Positions 19,172 through 28,841 of a stretch of 28,859 nucleotides of DNA are shown piece by piece. Source of the DNA: Pigoraptor chileana. Lineage: Eukaryota > Opisthokonta > Filasterea. A model generated the notes under the pieces. That model did not search any database. It saw only the letters and a program-made list of their open reading frames with translations, and had not been told where the DNA came from. The number at the start of each line of letters is the position of its first letter. The stretch's first letter is position 1. The position numbers and the translations under genes are program-made. Location of the stretch: the NCBI GenBank assembly GCA_943704495.1, contig CALSCR010002228.1, positions 1 to 28,859 of the forward strand. Direction: 5' to 3'.

Positions 19172-22119
19172 ATGGCTTTTGACGCCTCCGAGGCCGGCGT
19201 GCGCCAGCCGACGCTCACGCCCTTCACGCATCGTTTCTCAATCGGAGAAGGACTTATAATTGAGCAGAGCATGGTGGTTTTCCCTGAGCACGAATTGGAC
19301 TCCGGCGCTATCCTTAAGAATGTCGACGTTGGATTCAAAACGTGGGGATCTCTCAATGCGAACGGAGATAATGTCATTGTGGTAAGGGAAGGAAACGCGT
19401 AGAATTCTTCGTCATGTTGTTCTTGGATCAACGCGTGCTGGATTTGCACGTCGCTAGGACCTGTTTTCTTGCACACAATCAAGTATTGTGCGTCCATTCA
19501 TTTCGGGATTAGTAATGCAATGTCCAAGGATTCAGACCTTGAATGATTATGGCTGTGTGAACACTCGATTGGGATGCGTAATAACAGAGTGCATTGTCCA
19601 CGTGTGCTTTGCGAATAATTGCGCTGTTTGGGGTGCAAAATGTTCACTCTCGTCATTGCATGAATACTGTCATGATTCGTCTTTCGTTGTCACTGGGACT
19701 CTGATCATCTTATTCTGGCGCGATAGGTGTGCCACGCACTTACCGGCCACGCGGATGTGTCGAATTGGTGGGAAGCGATCATTGGTCCCGGACGAACCCT
19801 CGACAGTGAAAAGTGAGTGTGTTGACACTCTGCAGTCGCTCATATGTGTGCCTGTTTGCATATGCCTGTATGCCTGTCCCTCTGTGGACTGCGTGTGGTG
19901 TTGCATGGATGTGAATACGTTTATTTTATTTGGGCTTTGTGTGGTAATTTCGAATATCAAATGGCTGCAGCCTCATTGTTTGCAAGTTGTGTGGACGCCA
20001 TTGCCGCGTCGCCTGCAATTATGTGTCCTAATACTCGTCCATAAGACACCGCATGTTTTAAGCTCCGATCCATTAATAGCGATTCGTGATGTTTGTCTTG
20101 CGGGTGTAGCAGCGGCCAGCAATGACGGCACTGAAGGGCTGTCTTGTCGGTTGCTCTTGCACTTGCTAATGCGAGATTCGCCCACTTACCATATGAGTTC
20201 CACATTGCAGGTACTTTATCTTTTGTGCAAACGTGCTCGGCTCACCCTATGGAACCGCCAGTCCAGTGACTTATAACCCAGACACCGGTCTGCCTTATGG
20301 GGCTGACTTCCCTCAGGTCACGGTGTGTATATCTTCGTGGCCTGCGGCGCGCATCAGCTCAGTTGATTGTTTCGATGTTGGTATCCGCTCGCGTGCAATT
20401 GGAATGATGTGTGTGTGTGTGTGTGTTTGTGGCGTTGCGCGTCTGCAGTCTGTATTGGGACATGATTGTGAGGGATTGAGCGCTGTCTATCCATATCAGC
20501 CGGTGTGAAGGGCATTGGGGCATTTCCCGCGGCCTTCAATCATTGTTGAATGCCGCTGACCTGTTTCACCACACACACGCAATTGCCAGGTTCGTGACAC
20601 TGTAAGGCTGCACAAGCGCGTTCTGGATCACGTGCTGGGGGTGCGGCGAGTCCACGCTGTCATTGGGGCGTCGCTGGGCGGCATGCAAGTGGGTGTCCTA
20701 TTTCAGGGACTCGAGCATTTATTTTCTTGTCCTTATACGGCAGTTTCGTGCTTTGAGAGGTTGTTGCGGCGTCCGTCGACGTCACTGTCACAGTGTATTG
20801 GGTCAGTGTACTCATTTATCCCCATGTATGTACTGGATGAGTATATCGCGTCTCAGATTATGAGTTTTGTGCTTCCTGCTCCAATATGGCTGCAGTCTAA
20901 TGAGATGCAAAGTAGGCTGACAATGGCGTTGCGCAGTATGCATATTGCTGTCAAAAGTGCATTTGCCTGTGCAGATACTATGGCTGTCTCAGTCATGATC
21001 CATCATAGTTTTCTAACCGGTATTATTTTGTTTTTACATTGTGATTGTGTGTCGGCGGTGTTTTTATCGACGTTGATAATTGGCTCATGAGCAGGCTCTC
21101 GAGTGGGGTTTTTTTGGCGCCGATTACACGCGACACATGCTGCTGATTGCAGCGTGTGCAAAGCAGTCGGCATGGTGCATGGGATGGAACGAGTGTCAGA
21201 GACAGGCGAGTGGAAGCTGCATTCATCGGCATTCATGCACCCTTCTCTCGTCACCGTTATTGTTGCTTAACAAGACTTCAGTTGTCGACAGCACTTCTCT
21301 CAGTATGCTTCCAGGTCCATGTGATATTAGCGTTGACGCCACGTGACAGTATCATATGCGTGGCTATCCATTGAATTCAGTCAACCATCTGCATAACTTT
21401 TGTGCGTGCGTTCGTGCATGCATGACATGTGTTTCATGATACCACGCTCAATTCACCCTCATGTGGCTTTGTGTACTTACTTCCCCTCAAATGCATGCAA
21501 TACGCATTTTCTTACCCTCCATTTCCAATGTCCACCATCACTTCGCAATACGCATCACTTCGATACACCCCCGCAGGCAATATTCGCTGACCCGGCGTGG
21601 CAGGGCGGTCGCTATTCCCATGGGACACAACCGGCGGCTGGTCTTTCATCCGCGCGCATGATTGCCATGCTCACATACCGATCGCAGGAGTCACTGGAGG
21701 AGAAATTCGGCGTGCGTCCACAGGATCTCTCTGCTGTTCCTGATCGATATCGTGCTGGTCGTGACGATGACCCATATCTGTACACAATTCAAAACTACCT
21801 GCGATACCAGGGACGCAAGCTAGTTTCGCGTTTTGACGCCAACTGCTACGTGCGGCTGACACAGACAATGGATGTCCATGATGCCGGTGCCGGGCGTGGT
21901 GGTGTCGCTGCCGCCCTGCAGTCACTATCACAGCCAGCACTTGTCGTTGGAATCGAGTCTGATCTCCTGTATCCAGTGGGCGAGCAGCGGCAGGTAGCTG
22001 CGTCGCTGGGCGCGGGAGAGTACGCTTCGATCCATGCGAGAGACGGACACGACGGCCTGTTTGTCGAGACACAGCAGCTGGATGCCATCATATCAGAGTA
22101 CTTTGTCCGTCATCCATGA
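19172..22119 (+). CDS. Homoserine O-acetyltransferase (MET2/MetX family)
   Basis: Six exons: 19172-19381, 19727-19812, 20211-20322, 20590-20688, 21095-21205 and 21577-22119, giving 386 residues, near the bacterial MetX length. The enzyme acylates homoserine, normally from acetyl-CoA, in the first committed step of methionine synthesis by sulfhydrylation. It is an alpha/beta-hydrolase: CHALTGHADVSNWW, NVLGSPYGTASP and the nucleophile elbow GASLGG with Ser164 are present. The expected Asp335 (ESDLLYP) and His364 (RDGHDGLF) complete the triad. Four introns are GT-AG. The one at 21206-21576 must start GCGAGT, because only this junction restores QRQAIFADPAW. The start ATG (19172) follows three tandem 28 bp repeats. 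MetX relatives can use succinyl-CoA, so acetyl specificity is inferred from the family majority. Confidence 0.94.
21206..21576 (+). other. GC-AG intron in the MET2-like gene
   Basis: The exon ends ...CAG at 21205 and the intron starts GCGAGT, ending CCCCGCAG at 21576. The phase-0 join is required by the conserved QRQAIFADP sequence. No GT donor within the neighbouring bases gives that join. Apart from the altered second base, the donor matches the strong consensus CAG|GNGAGT, as usual for GC introns. Confidence 0.85.
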
Positions 22120-23304
22120 GTCAGAATGGATAGCATGAAATGTTTCACAAGTTTTTTTGCTGTGTGTTTTCCACAACCGGCGTCAAATACAATTCAATCG
22201 TCAATTAAATTGTTTCGGTTGTACTTGGGCACGGCACAGAAATGGAGCATTAAATATCCGGCACAACTCAGTATCCTAGGCTTTCCCAATCGGCGTTGAC
22301 AGTTGATTAGAAGTGTCAGTCAGGACGCAGAATGCGGTTGATGCAGACTGGCTTTCCCATTGCTGCAGCTATTATACAATCTACTGTCAATGCATCGGCA
22401 GTAAAAATTGACTCAGTTACGTTCCTATGACATGCGCCCCGGCCGCCGGCTCTGCTACAGATAGTTTAATGAACCTGAGAGTGTCCGGAAATGATGGACG
22501 AGGGTGCCGCGGAGGCGTTGTCACAGACTGCGGACAGTCATGGATGTCATCAGCATACGGTTGGTCGTTACGCACCGCCATGACGACTTGGCAAGGCGCA
22601 GTGATGCCTTTCAGTCAGACTGCCGAGTATCCGCCTGAGCTGCTGCCACTGAACCGGGACTGACGTCGCATTTGTTTCAATCCATCCGATTGTGATTCAC
22701 TGCCAACCGACAACAGTACTGAAGTGTAGTGAGTACTGACCACTAAACCGCTCAGTCCATATAATAGCAGTGTCATGGGTGGTTCGGCATAGTCAGGCCG
22801 GGCAGGGTCAGCATGATCACGCAGAGTGCTGTCAGTCACTGAGTGATGTTGGGCCGGCCGGCCGTGCGCCCACAACGGTTACCGGAACGTGTACATGTCA
22901 ACTGCACGTGACGGATTCAGTCTTTGTGCACGTGTTCTTATATGCGCCATTTTGGGATGAAAGCACTTGGAATCGAAGCCTGGTGTCTCATGTTCAGCTG
23001 CAACGCCCGCTCGTCTTTGTCAATAATAATCGACTCTGCACAGTCCAAACACTGACACTGCAACCCTATCAGCCGCTGAAATGACAACCCAACGAAGTGT
23101 TGCGAGGACACATTATAGTGCAAGGGAACAAACTTAAGCCATGCATGCTGCGGATAGAGCTCGCGGCACTCTTAACCATCAGTTCTCGAACTTTGTAAAA
23201 GTTGGACGACGACGTGAACTAATAATAATTACTACTTGAAAAAGGAGCAAACTTCGCATGGCAATGACTATTTATGTGGTCACAGGTATCTTCAAAGTAG
23301 TATT
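22120..23304. other. Convergent intergenic region MET2-like / F-box LRR
   Basis: About 1.2 kb between two stops on opposite strands. It holds a GGCCGGCCGGCC block (22852-22863), a CACGTGAC box at 22905 and AT-rich ends. Open frames of about 60-100 codons show no recognisable protein features and no credible splice partners. I see no gene. Confidence 0.7.
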
Positions 23305-24624
23305 TCACACGGAGAGTACATGCACGCCACTCAATGCAGACACATCAACCACGCCCTTACACCGCCTGAGGTCAAGTGTATGAACTCCGCCCAATGCAGA
23401 CACATTCGCCACTCCAGTGCAGCCATTAAGATTCAGCGTGTGCACACCGCCCAATGCAGACACATCCACCACTTTGGTGCAGCCACTGAGGTTGAGTGTG
23501 TGAACACTGCCCAATGCAGACACGTCCGTCACACTTTTGCAGCCATTGAGATTCAGCGTGTGCACACCGCCCAATGCAGACACATCGACCACTCCAGTGC
23601 AGCCACTGAGGTTGAGTGTGTGTACACCGCCCAATGCAGACACGTCCGTCACACTTTTGCAGCCAAAGAGGTTGAGTGTATGCACACCACCCAATGCAGA
23701 CACATTCGCCACTTTGGTGCAGCCACAGAGGCTGAGTGTGTGTACACCACCCAATGCAGATACCTCCACAACCCTGTCACATCCATTGAGGCTGAGAGTA
23801 TGTACGGTACCCAACTGAGAGACATCCTCTACTCCAAAACAGTGACTCAGATTGAGCGTGTGCACGCCACCAAACGCAGAAAAATCGGCAATCACTTCGA
23901 AGCAGCGAGTGAGATTAAGCGAGTGCACGCGGTACAATGCCGATATGTCCACCAATTCAACACAACAGCTGAGGTCAAGCGAATGAACGCCGCCCAATGC
24001 AGAAACATCCACCACTCCCGTGCACCCACTAAGATTCAGTGTGTGCACACCACCCAATGGAGACACATCCACCACTTCAACGCAGCCATGCAGGTTGAGA
24101 GTATGTACACCGCCCAATGCAGACACATCCACTACTCCAATGCAGTCACTGAGGTCGAGTGTGTGCACTCGGCCCAATGCAGACGCATCCTCAACATATG
24201 GGCAGGCTTTTAGAATAAGTGAGTGAACACCGGCCAGGGAAGACACATCCACGATTTGCAGGCAGCCGGTGAGAATGAGTATGTGTACACGATTCAACGA
24301 AGATACGTTGACCAGTCTGGAGCAGAAAGAGAGGTTGAGCTCGTGAACGCCGCCCAACACCGACACATCCGTCACATCTTCCAAGTAGGACAGATTAAGT
24401 TCAAGCCGCTCCCTTGGAAGCAAAGACAGAACAGAAGATCGAAAACCCCCATCGTGGTAATACTTAATTGCGATGCGTCGCCGCAGAGTGAATGTGCAGA
24501 AGCGGCGCAGATGCGAACGGAGAGACGAATTGGTTCGGGAGAGCGAGACAATGTCGGCATTGGGAAGGAACGGGACGACGTAGGTGATAAAGACCTCGAT
24601 TGGAACAAATGAGAACGACGCCAT
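23305..24624 (-). CDS. F-box-like protein with ~18 short leucine-rich repeats
   Basis: A single-exon frame of 439 residues from the ATG at 24624. An F-box-like segment at about residues 3-40 (FVPIEVFITYVVPFLPNADI, then SLSRTNSSLRSHL) precedes about 18 repeats of 20 residues, consensus VSALGGVHTLNLSGCTGVVD; one repeat carries an extra residue (FEVIADFSAFGG). The regular LxLxxC and the 20-residue period fit a curved leucine-rich repeat solenoid. F-box proteins are usually substrate adaptors of SCF ubiquitin ligases, so that role is plausible, but the F-box call is by pattern only. An in-frame ATG 41 codons upstream (24747) exists; the inner one is preferred because the F-box begins there and the upstream peptide looks random. 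From memory, similar VHTLNLSGC repeats occur in protists and in some large DNA viruses, so its origin is open. It is divergent with ATG10 across 289 bp. Confidence 0.85.
   Translation of the reverse strand: MASFSFVPIEVFITYVVPFLPNADIVSLSRTNSSLRSHLRRFCTFTLRRRIAIKYYHDGGFRSSVLSLLPRERLELNLSYLEDVTDVSVLGGVHELNLSFCSRLVNVSSLNRVHILILTGCLQIVDVSSLAGVHSLILKACPYVEDASALGRVHTLDLSDCIGVVDVSALGGVHTLNLHGCVEVVDVSPLGGVHTLNLSGCTGVVDVSALGGVHSLDLSCCVELVDISALYRVHSLNLTRCFEVIADFSAFGGVHTLNLSHCFGVEDVSQLGTVHTLSLNGCDRVVEVSALGGVHTLSLCGCTKVANVSALGGVHTLNLFGCKSVTDVSALGGVHTLNLSGCTGVVDVSALGGVHTLNLNGCKSVTDVSALGSVHTLNLSGCTKVVDVSALGGVHTLNLNGCTGVANVSALGGVHTLDLRRCKGVVDVSALSGVHVLSV
23330..24380. repeat. 60 bp coding tandem repeat (LRR array)
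   Basis: The repeat array of the F-box/LRR gene shows as a near-exact 60 bp period on the + strand (CCCAATGCAGACACAT recurring). Units in 23400-23780, which encode the C-terminal half, are most alike. Pairs 120 bp apart are nearly identical (for example 23521 and 23641, CACGTCCGTCACACTTTTGC), pointing to recent two-unit duplications or gene conversion. Confidence 0.92.
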
Positions 24625-24913
24625 ACTCCCGATTGCTCTTCGGAGGATATTCTGCTTGTGTATATGTGCGTATAACAACACGTTGTGATTTCGTAGACCG
24701 ACTTGTGCGTTTTCAGCCAATTTGGATGTGAGATTATTGTTGTGCATCCTGTGTAGTGCGTGGCTGGCTGTAGCGGCAGTCAGGCCTCACGTGACGGCGA
24801 AGAGATCTATTATAATGCTCTATGCAACATCACTGACGCACCATTTGTCGCATTGTTTGTTTTTGAAGGTATTGTTGTTAATCGCATCACCTGTGTTTAA
24901 CTATAGTTTGCAA
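24625..24913. promoter_or_regulatory. Divergent promoter region F-box LRR / ATG10
   Basis: Only 289 bp separate the two start codons, so they very likely share regulatory DNA. The sequence CTCACGTGACGG places an E-box CACGTG at 24788-24793. It also matches most of GTCACGTGAC, the CLEAR element bound by TFEB/MITF factors on animal lysosome and autophagy genes. The link to autophagy control is inferred from motif and position. Confidence 0.65.
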
Positions 24914-27378
24914 ATGAGCTTGACGTGGCCTGAGTTTGAGCGCTGTTGTCGAGAGATATCACTTCGGTCAGACTCACTTGCGGATGGCTGGACTTACACT
25001 GTGTTGAAGGTGCCGTGCCAACGGAGCCCCCCGTCCCCTTTATAATTCGGTTGTGCATTTGTCTGCCGTTTGTTGTGTACATGTGTGCTATATTGCTGAT
25101 GATGAGCAGTAAGGAAAAGCTGTTGTGTTCATGTGTGTGTGTGCGTTTGTGTACATGTGTGTGCGTGAATTTGTGTACATGTGCGTGTGATTTGTCTGTG
25201 CGCATGTGTATGTATGTATCCAGTGTGCGCGGTTGTGTGTGTGTGTGTGTGTGTGCACGTATGTGTGTGCATGTGTGTGTGAGTTTGTACATGTTGTGTG
25301 TGCGCGTATGTTTGTGTATATGTATGTGTATGTGTATGTGTGTGTGTGTATGTGTACGTGTATGTGTGTACATGTGTGTGTTGTATGTATCCAACGTGCA
25401 CGTGTACGGTGTGTGCATGTATGTGTGTGCATGTGTGTGAGTTTCTGCATGTGCGTTTATGCAATGTGCGCATGTGTGTGCCGTGTGTATGTATATGTAT
25501 GCCGTATATGTGTGTATGCTAATGTATTGTGTTTGTGTCTAATATCATATGCTGTTTCTGCTCTTCCTTGATCGAATGTGTTATCAGTCAACTAATACAA
25601 CGGGATACCTTGCCGCTGCATCCTCACCTCCAATCCTCTGCAGCCACGGACGGGATTCGCTGTGCTTGAAAAGAGTAGCGTTGTGAGACGCACCGAACTT
25701 GCGAACACTGCCAACGTCCACAGTGATAGCACTCTATTTGTCTCTCCGCAGACACCGGGCGGCTCGACGGCTGCCAGCAACAACAACAACAACAGCAACG
25801 ACAACAGCAACGGCAACAGCAACGGCAACAGCAACGGCAACAGCAACGACAACAGCAACGAGAACAGCAACAGCAACGACAATAGCAACGGCAACGCACA
25901 AGTAGATGCGCTGTTGGAAGAACTTGAAGACAGTGATGCAGAGGATATTCCCGCTGAAAAGCATGACAGTGTGGGTTTGCATTCCATTTCACTCGACGGG
26001 TTCATCGCGACGGCGCTCAGTCCGTTCCTTTATTGCAATATTTCGCCCTTTCGCTATGCACAGTCGCAAATGTGAGAATGTTTTGTGGTGACAAGTGCCC
26101 GTCATAATATTCTTTCGTCCAAACAAACTAACAAAGATGCAACCTCGCCAACAGTCGTTGCGCCCAAACCACGACCCGCGCGAACAGCACCGCCGATACG
26201 ACTACAGCATTGTATACAGCACGTCGTATGGTGTGCCCGTCCTCTACTTTAATGGGGCTGCCCTCGGTGCGTTTGCTTGCAAACCTGTCCCTTTGGGGAT
26301 GCACATTCTGTTTTTTTCCTGCATATATATGTACGTTTATTGCATAGAAGAGTAGTTGACTTGGTTTACATTTGGCCTTATTTGGTTGTGCAACGATGCT
26401 GTCCACACTACACACACACACTCTCTCTCTCTCTCACTCTCTCTCTCTCTCTCTCTCACTCTCTCTCTCTTGTGGAGTCCATGGGCACAGCGCGTATGAC
26501 ACTGACTTGAATCCTACATCTCTCTCTCTCTCTCTATCTCTCCATCTCTCTACCTCTCTCTCTCTCTATCTCTCCATCTCTCTATCTCTCTATCTCTCTA
26601 TCTCTCTATCCGTGTTGGATTCGATGGGCTTATGCCTAAGGCGTTTTTGAGTACTGAAGATCTCTCTCTCTCCTTCTTGTGGAGTCCATGGGCACAGCGC
26701 CTTAGTCACTGACTTGAATCCCTACATCGCTGCACAGCAGATGCACACACATGACACACTATGCTCACCGACTTTTTTGCTGACTTGAATCGCCTCACGT
26801 GACTGCAGACGGTAGGCGACTTTCTGCAGATGCCGTGTGGGCGGATGTTCCCGCCCAATACAGAGCAATAATAGAAAAGGATAAGTGGACTTTTATTACA
26901 CAGTCGGTAAGTGCTGTCTCTGCAGGGTGTCTGTGCGTGCGTGCGTGCGTGCGCGTGTCGGTGCATGTGCGACCAACTTCACGGAGTTGTGTTACTACGT
27001 TTTCCCTCGGCGTCTTGTTGCACGTATGCAACGCGCACGCTCAACTCATCCATTTTCACGCTGCCCGTGCTCAAACAACGCAACACCACAAAACACACAA
27101 CACCTCACACACTCACACACACACACACAACGCACACAACACCCCACTTCTTAACTCTTCATATGCAGGAGCATCCCGTGCACGGTCGACCTTTCTACTT
27201 TCTCCACCCCTGCGAGACAGCGGCGCTAATGCGTGATATCACGGCGTCGTCACCAACGCGTAATTACGTGGCGTCGTGGCTGAACATGGTGGGGCCGATT
27301 GTCGGCCTTTCTTTGCCGAAGGAATATTTTGTGCAAATCGATGACATAAATATCGACGGCTTGAATGCGAGTCGATGA
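24914..27378 (+). CDS. ATG10: Autophagy E2-like enzyme ATG10
   Basis: Five exons: 24914-25009, 25644-25970, 26155-26266, 26809-26906 and 27169-27378, GT-AG and in frame, giving 280 residues. ATG10 joins ATG12 to ATG5, a step needed for ATG8 lipidation and autophagosome growth. Evidence: YDYSIVYSTSYGVPVLYFNG, DGRRLSADAVW, WTFITQSEHPVHGRPFYFLH with the catalytic Cys at about residue 226 in LHPCET, and NYVASWLNMVGPIVGLSLP. All match the ATG10/Autophagy_act_C family (human about 220 residues). The extra length is mostly a run of about 38 Asn/Ser/Gly/Asp residues (about 25783-25898), followed by an acidic stretch (LLEELEDSDAEDIPAE), in a loop before the conserved core. The N-terminal exon and the acceptor at 25642-25643 are less certain; it was chosen because it gives GFAVLEKSSVV, which resembles the GYL block of the family. 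An acceptor at 25752 is an alternative. Confidence 0.91.
25120..25530. repeat. TG-rich microsatellite in ATG10 intron 1
   Basis: Most of intron 25010-25643 is a degenerate TG/TATG/CATG repeat (for example GTGTGTGTATGTGTACG). Frames through it produce Cys/Val/Met strings that are artefacts. Confidence 0.93.
26419..26735. repeat. (CT)n tracts and a 52 bp direct repeat in ATG10 intron 3
   Basis: Two (CT)n tracts (about 26419-26470 and 26518-26608) alternate with two copies of a 52-53 bp segment, CTTGTGGAGTCCATGGGCAC...CTACATC, at 26469-26520 and 26676-26728, 207 bp apart. A shorter echo, GACTTGAATCGCCTCAC, sits at 26783 near the acceptor. The pattern suggests slippage-driven duplication of the unique spacer together with its CT flank. 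Confidence 0.85.
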
Positions 27379-27649
27379 CTGACTTGTTTTGTGTTTGTAA
27401 ACACTGACGATTTGATTTATATATGTGAGTTAAAACTCAATTCATTCGGCATTTGGTCGGCATATGACAGACAGTGCGTTCAGTACATATAGTAGAGTAT
27501 GCATATGTTAATGTGTTCAATAGCGGCACGGCAGTCCCATCCGCACTGTAGTCTTACACGCCAAAACGTCCAATTCACACCGTCACACACCGACTTGGCA
27601 CAGACTGCAGTCGACGCCGGATTGGTGGCTACAGCAGGCCGACAGGACT
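27379..27649. other. Convergent intergenic region ATG10 / tyrosine kinase
   Basis: 271 bp between two stops on opposite strands; a compact shared 3' region. It is AT-rich just after the ATG10 stop (TTTATATATG). No gene or clear polyadenylation signal was seen. Confidence 0.75.
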
Positions 27650-28808
27650 TCACACAGTGCTCTCCTCCACACTGCAGTATGAGTGCGACGCCATATCCCC
27701 GCCACCGCGTGTCTGATTGCCAGGCTGCCGCTGCTGCACAACAAGCACACCTTCGTTCGAAGCACCCCTCTGCCACGGCGCACTGATGATCGTGTATTCA
27801 TTCTGAGCGGGGAGGCGGGGCTGCGCTCGCGCCAATATCTCGACTCCGGGTGGCAGATCGGCGCCTGCCTTAACGTCAGGGACTGTGGGCGCGTATCTGT
27901 CTGGATTGTCATACACCGACGAGCTCGCTGGCGTTTCATTCCGGGCAGAGTTGTCATAATCGCTGGAAGAAAGCACAGAAAACCGCCGCGCACTGTCGCT
28001 CGTGTCTCCCGTATCTCCCGCGACCGCAATTTCTGCGCCGCCAGCACCAGCACCGGTCATTGTAATGTCTAAATAGGCACCTGATAGACCGCGTCTCAGT
28101 TTGGGAGTGGGCGTTGCAGCAGCTGTTTCGGTTGCCGCTGGCCCCGACGCCGACAATGTGCGGGCGGACTCATATGATATCACAATTGTGCCCGTCTTAG
28201 CAGTATCATCGCCCTCAGCTCCTTCTTCCTTCGTCGTTGACTGCAATAGCGAGTCGCTGTCACTGAGAGCTTTGGTAAGCTCGGCAAACGACGGGCGCTC
28301 CAATGGATTGTACGCCCAACACGACATCATTGTCTTGTACACCCGGCGGGGGCATCCGTCGGGGCAGGAGAGACGGCGTCCTTCCTTGTTAATGAACGAC
28401 AACACCTCTGAATTGGGTATCCCGGGATAGGGAACCTGTCACAGTCAAATCAGTCAAAGGGGAATGTCAAGGCAAAACGTATAGTGAGATTTTGTACTTT
28501 TGTGAAACACACACTGAGCTAAGTGCAGTGTGTGGTAAGTGAGGACAGAAGATGTTTCCAGTGACCACAGACTATTTTCACGCGTCTTCATCACAAACTG
28601 TTGATTATACACGATTGAACGCACTGACAGCGCGTGCGCAGTGCCACACACGCTTATGAGCAAGTAAATGCGCAATCGTCTGTGACTCATCACTGCAACC
28701 TGCAACCTGCACAGCTTACAGTGCTGTCATGGCCGAGGCTCACATTAATGACACTTACCGCTGCAAATGACCAAATCTCCCAAAGGACGACGCCAAACGA
28801 CCACACAT
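27650..28808 (-). CDS. Protein tyrosine kinase, C-terminal part
   Basis: Two exons are visible: 28808-28759 and 28435-27650 (TGA), joined in phase 0 across a GT-AG intron. They encode about 278 C-terminal residues; the rest lies beyond the right edge. The first exon gives DVWSFGVVLWEIWSFAA (kinase subdomain IX). The second gives VPYPGIPNSEVL, LSCPDGCP, CWAYNPLERPSFAEL (subdomains X-XI), the classic tyrosine-kinase CW-x6-RP signature. A tail of about 215 low-complexity residues follows with spaced tyrosines: SYES, AYLDI, DYDNS, VYDNP, EYTII, SYCSV. Such motifs are typical docking sites for SH2 or PTB domains once phosphorylated. Whether it is a receptor or a cytoplasmic kinase cannot be told, as the N-terminus is missing. 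Such kinases are characteristic of animals and their unicellular relatives. Confidence 0.93.
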
Positions 28809-28841
28809 CTGCCAAGAACAATGCGAAGATTTTGAGTTGCA

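Noticed and set aside
18841-19497. A 218-codon minus-strand frame across the PEX4/MET2 promoter
   Set aside because: It is open only because the 28 bp repeats and short spacer lack stops; it overlaps the first MET2-like exon and resembles no protein.
19488-20276. A 262-codon + frame inside the MET2-like gene
   Set aside because: It runs through introns and reads exons 2 and 3 in the wrong frame.
22852-22863. GGCCGGCCGGCC palindromic block as an origin or recombination site
   Set aside because: It is only 12 bp with no associated structure; nothing supports a specific function.
23236-24213. A 325-codon + strand frame with regular Cys/His (AQCRHIHH-like) repeats that mimics a metal-binding protein
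   Set aside because: It is the complement of the 60 bp LRR array. A period divisible by three with no stop keeps several frames open, and the minus frame has the F-box and leucine ladder.
24625-24747. Upstream ATG extending the F-box/LRR protein by 41 residues
   Set aside because: The added peptide is unremarkable and the F-box starts right after the inner ATG; left as an alternative start only.
25585-25690. An ATG10 second exon starting at 25588 (STNTTGYLAAAS)
   Set aside because: That frame hits a stop at once and cannot join the conserved downstream exons, whereas the acceptor at 25642-25643 does.
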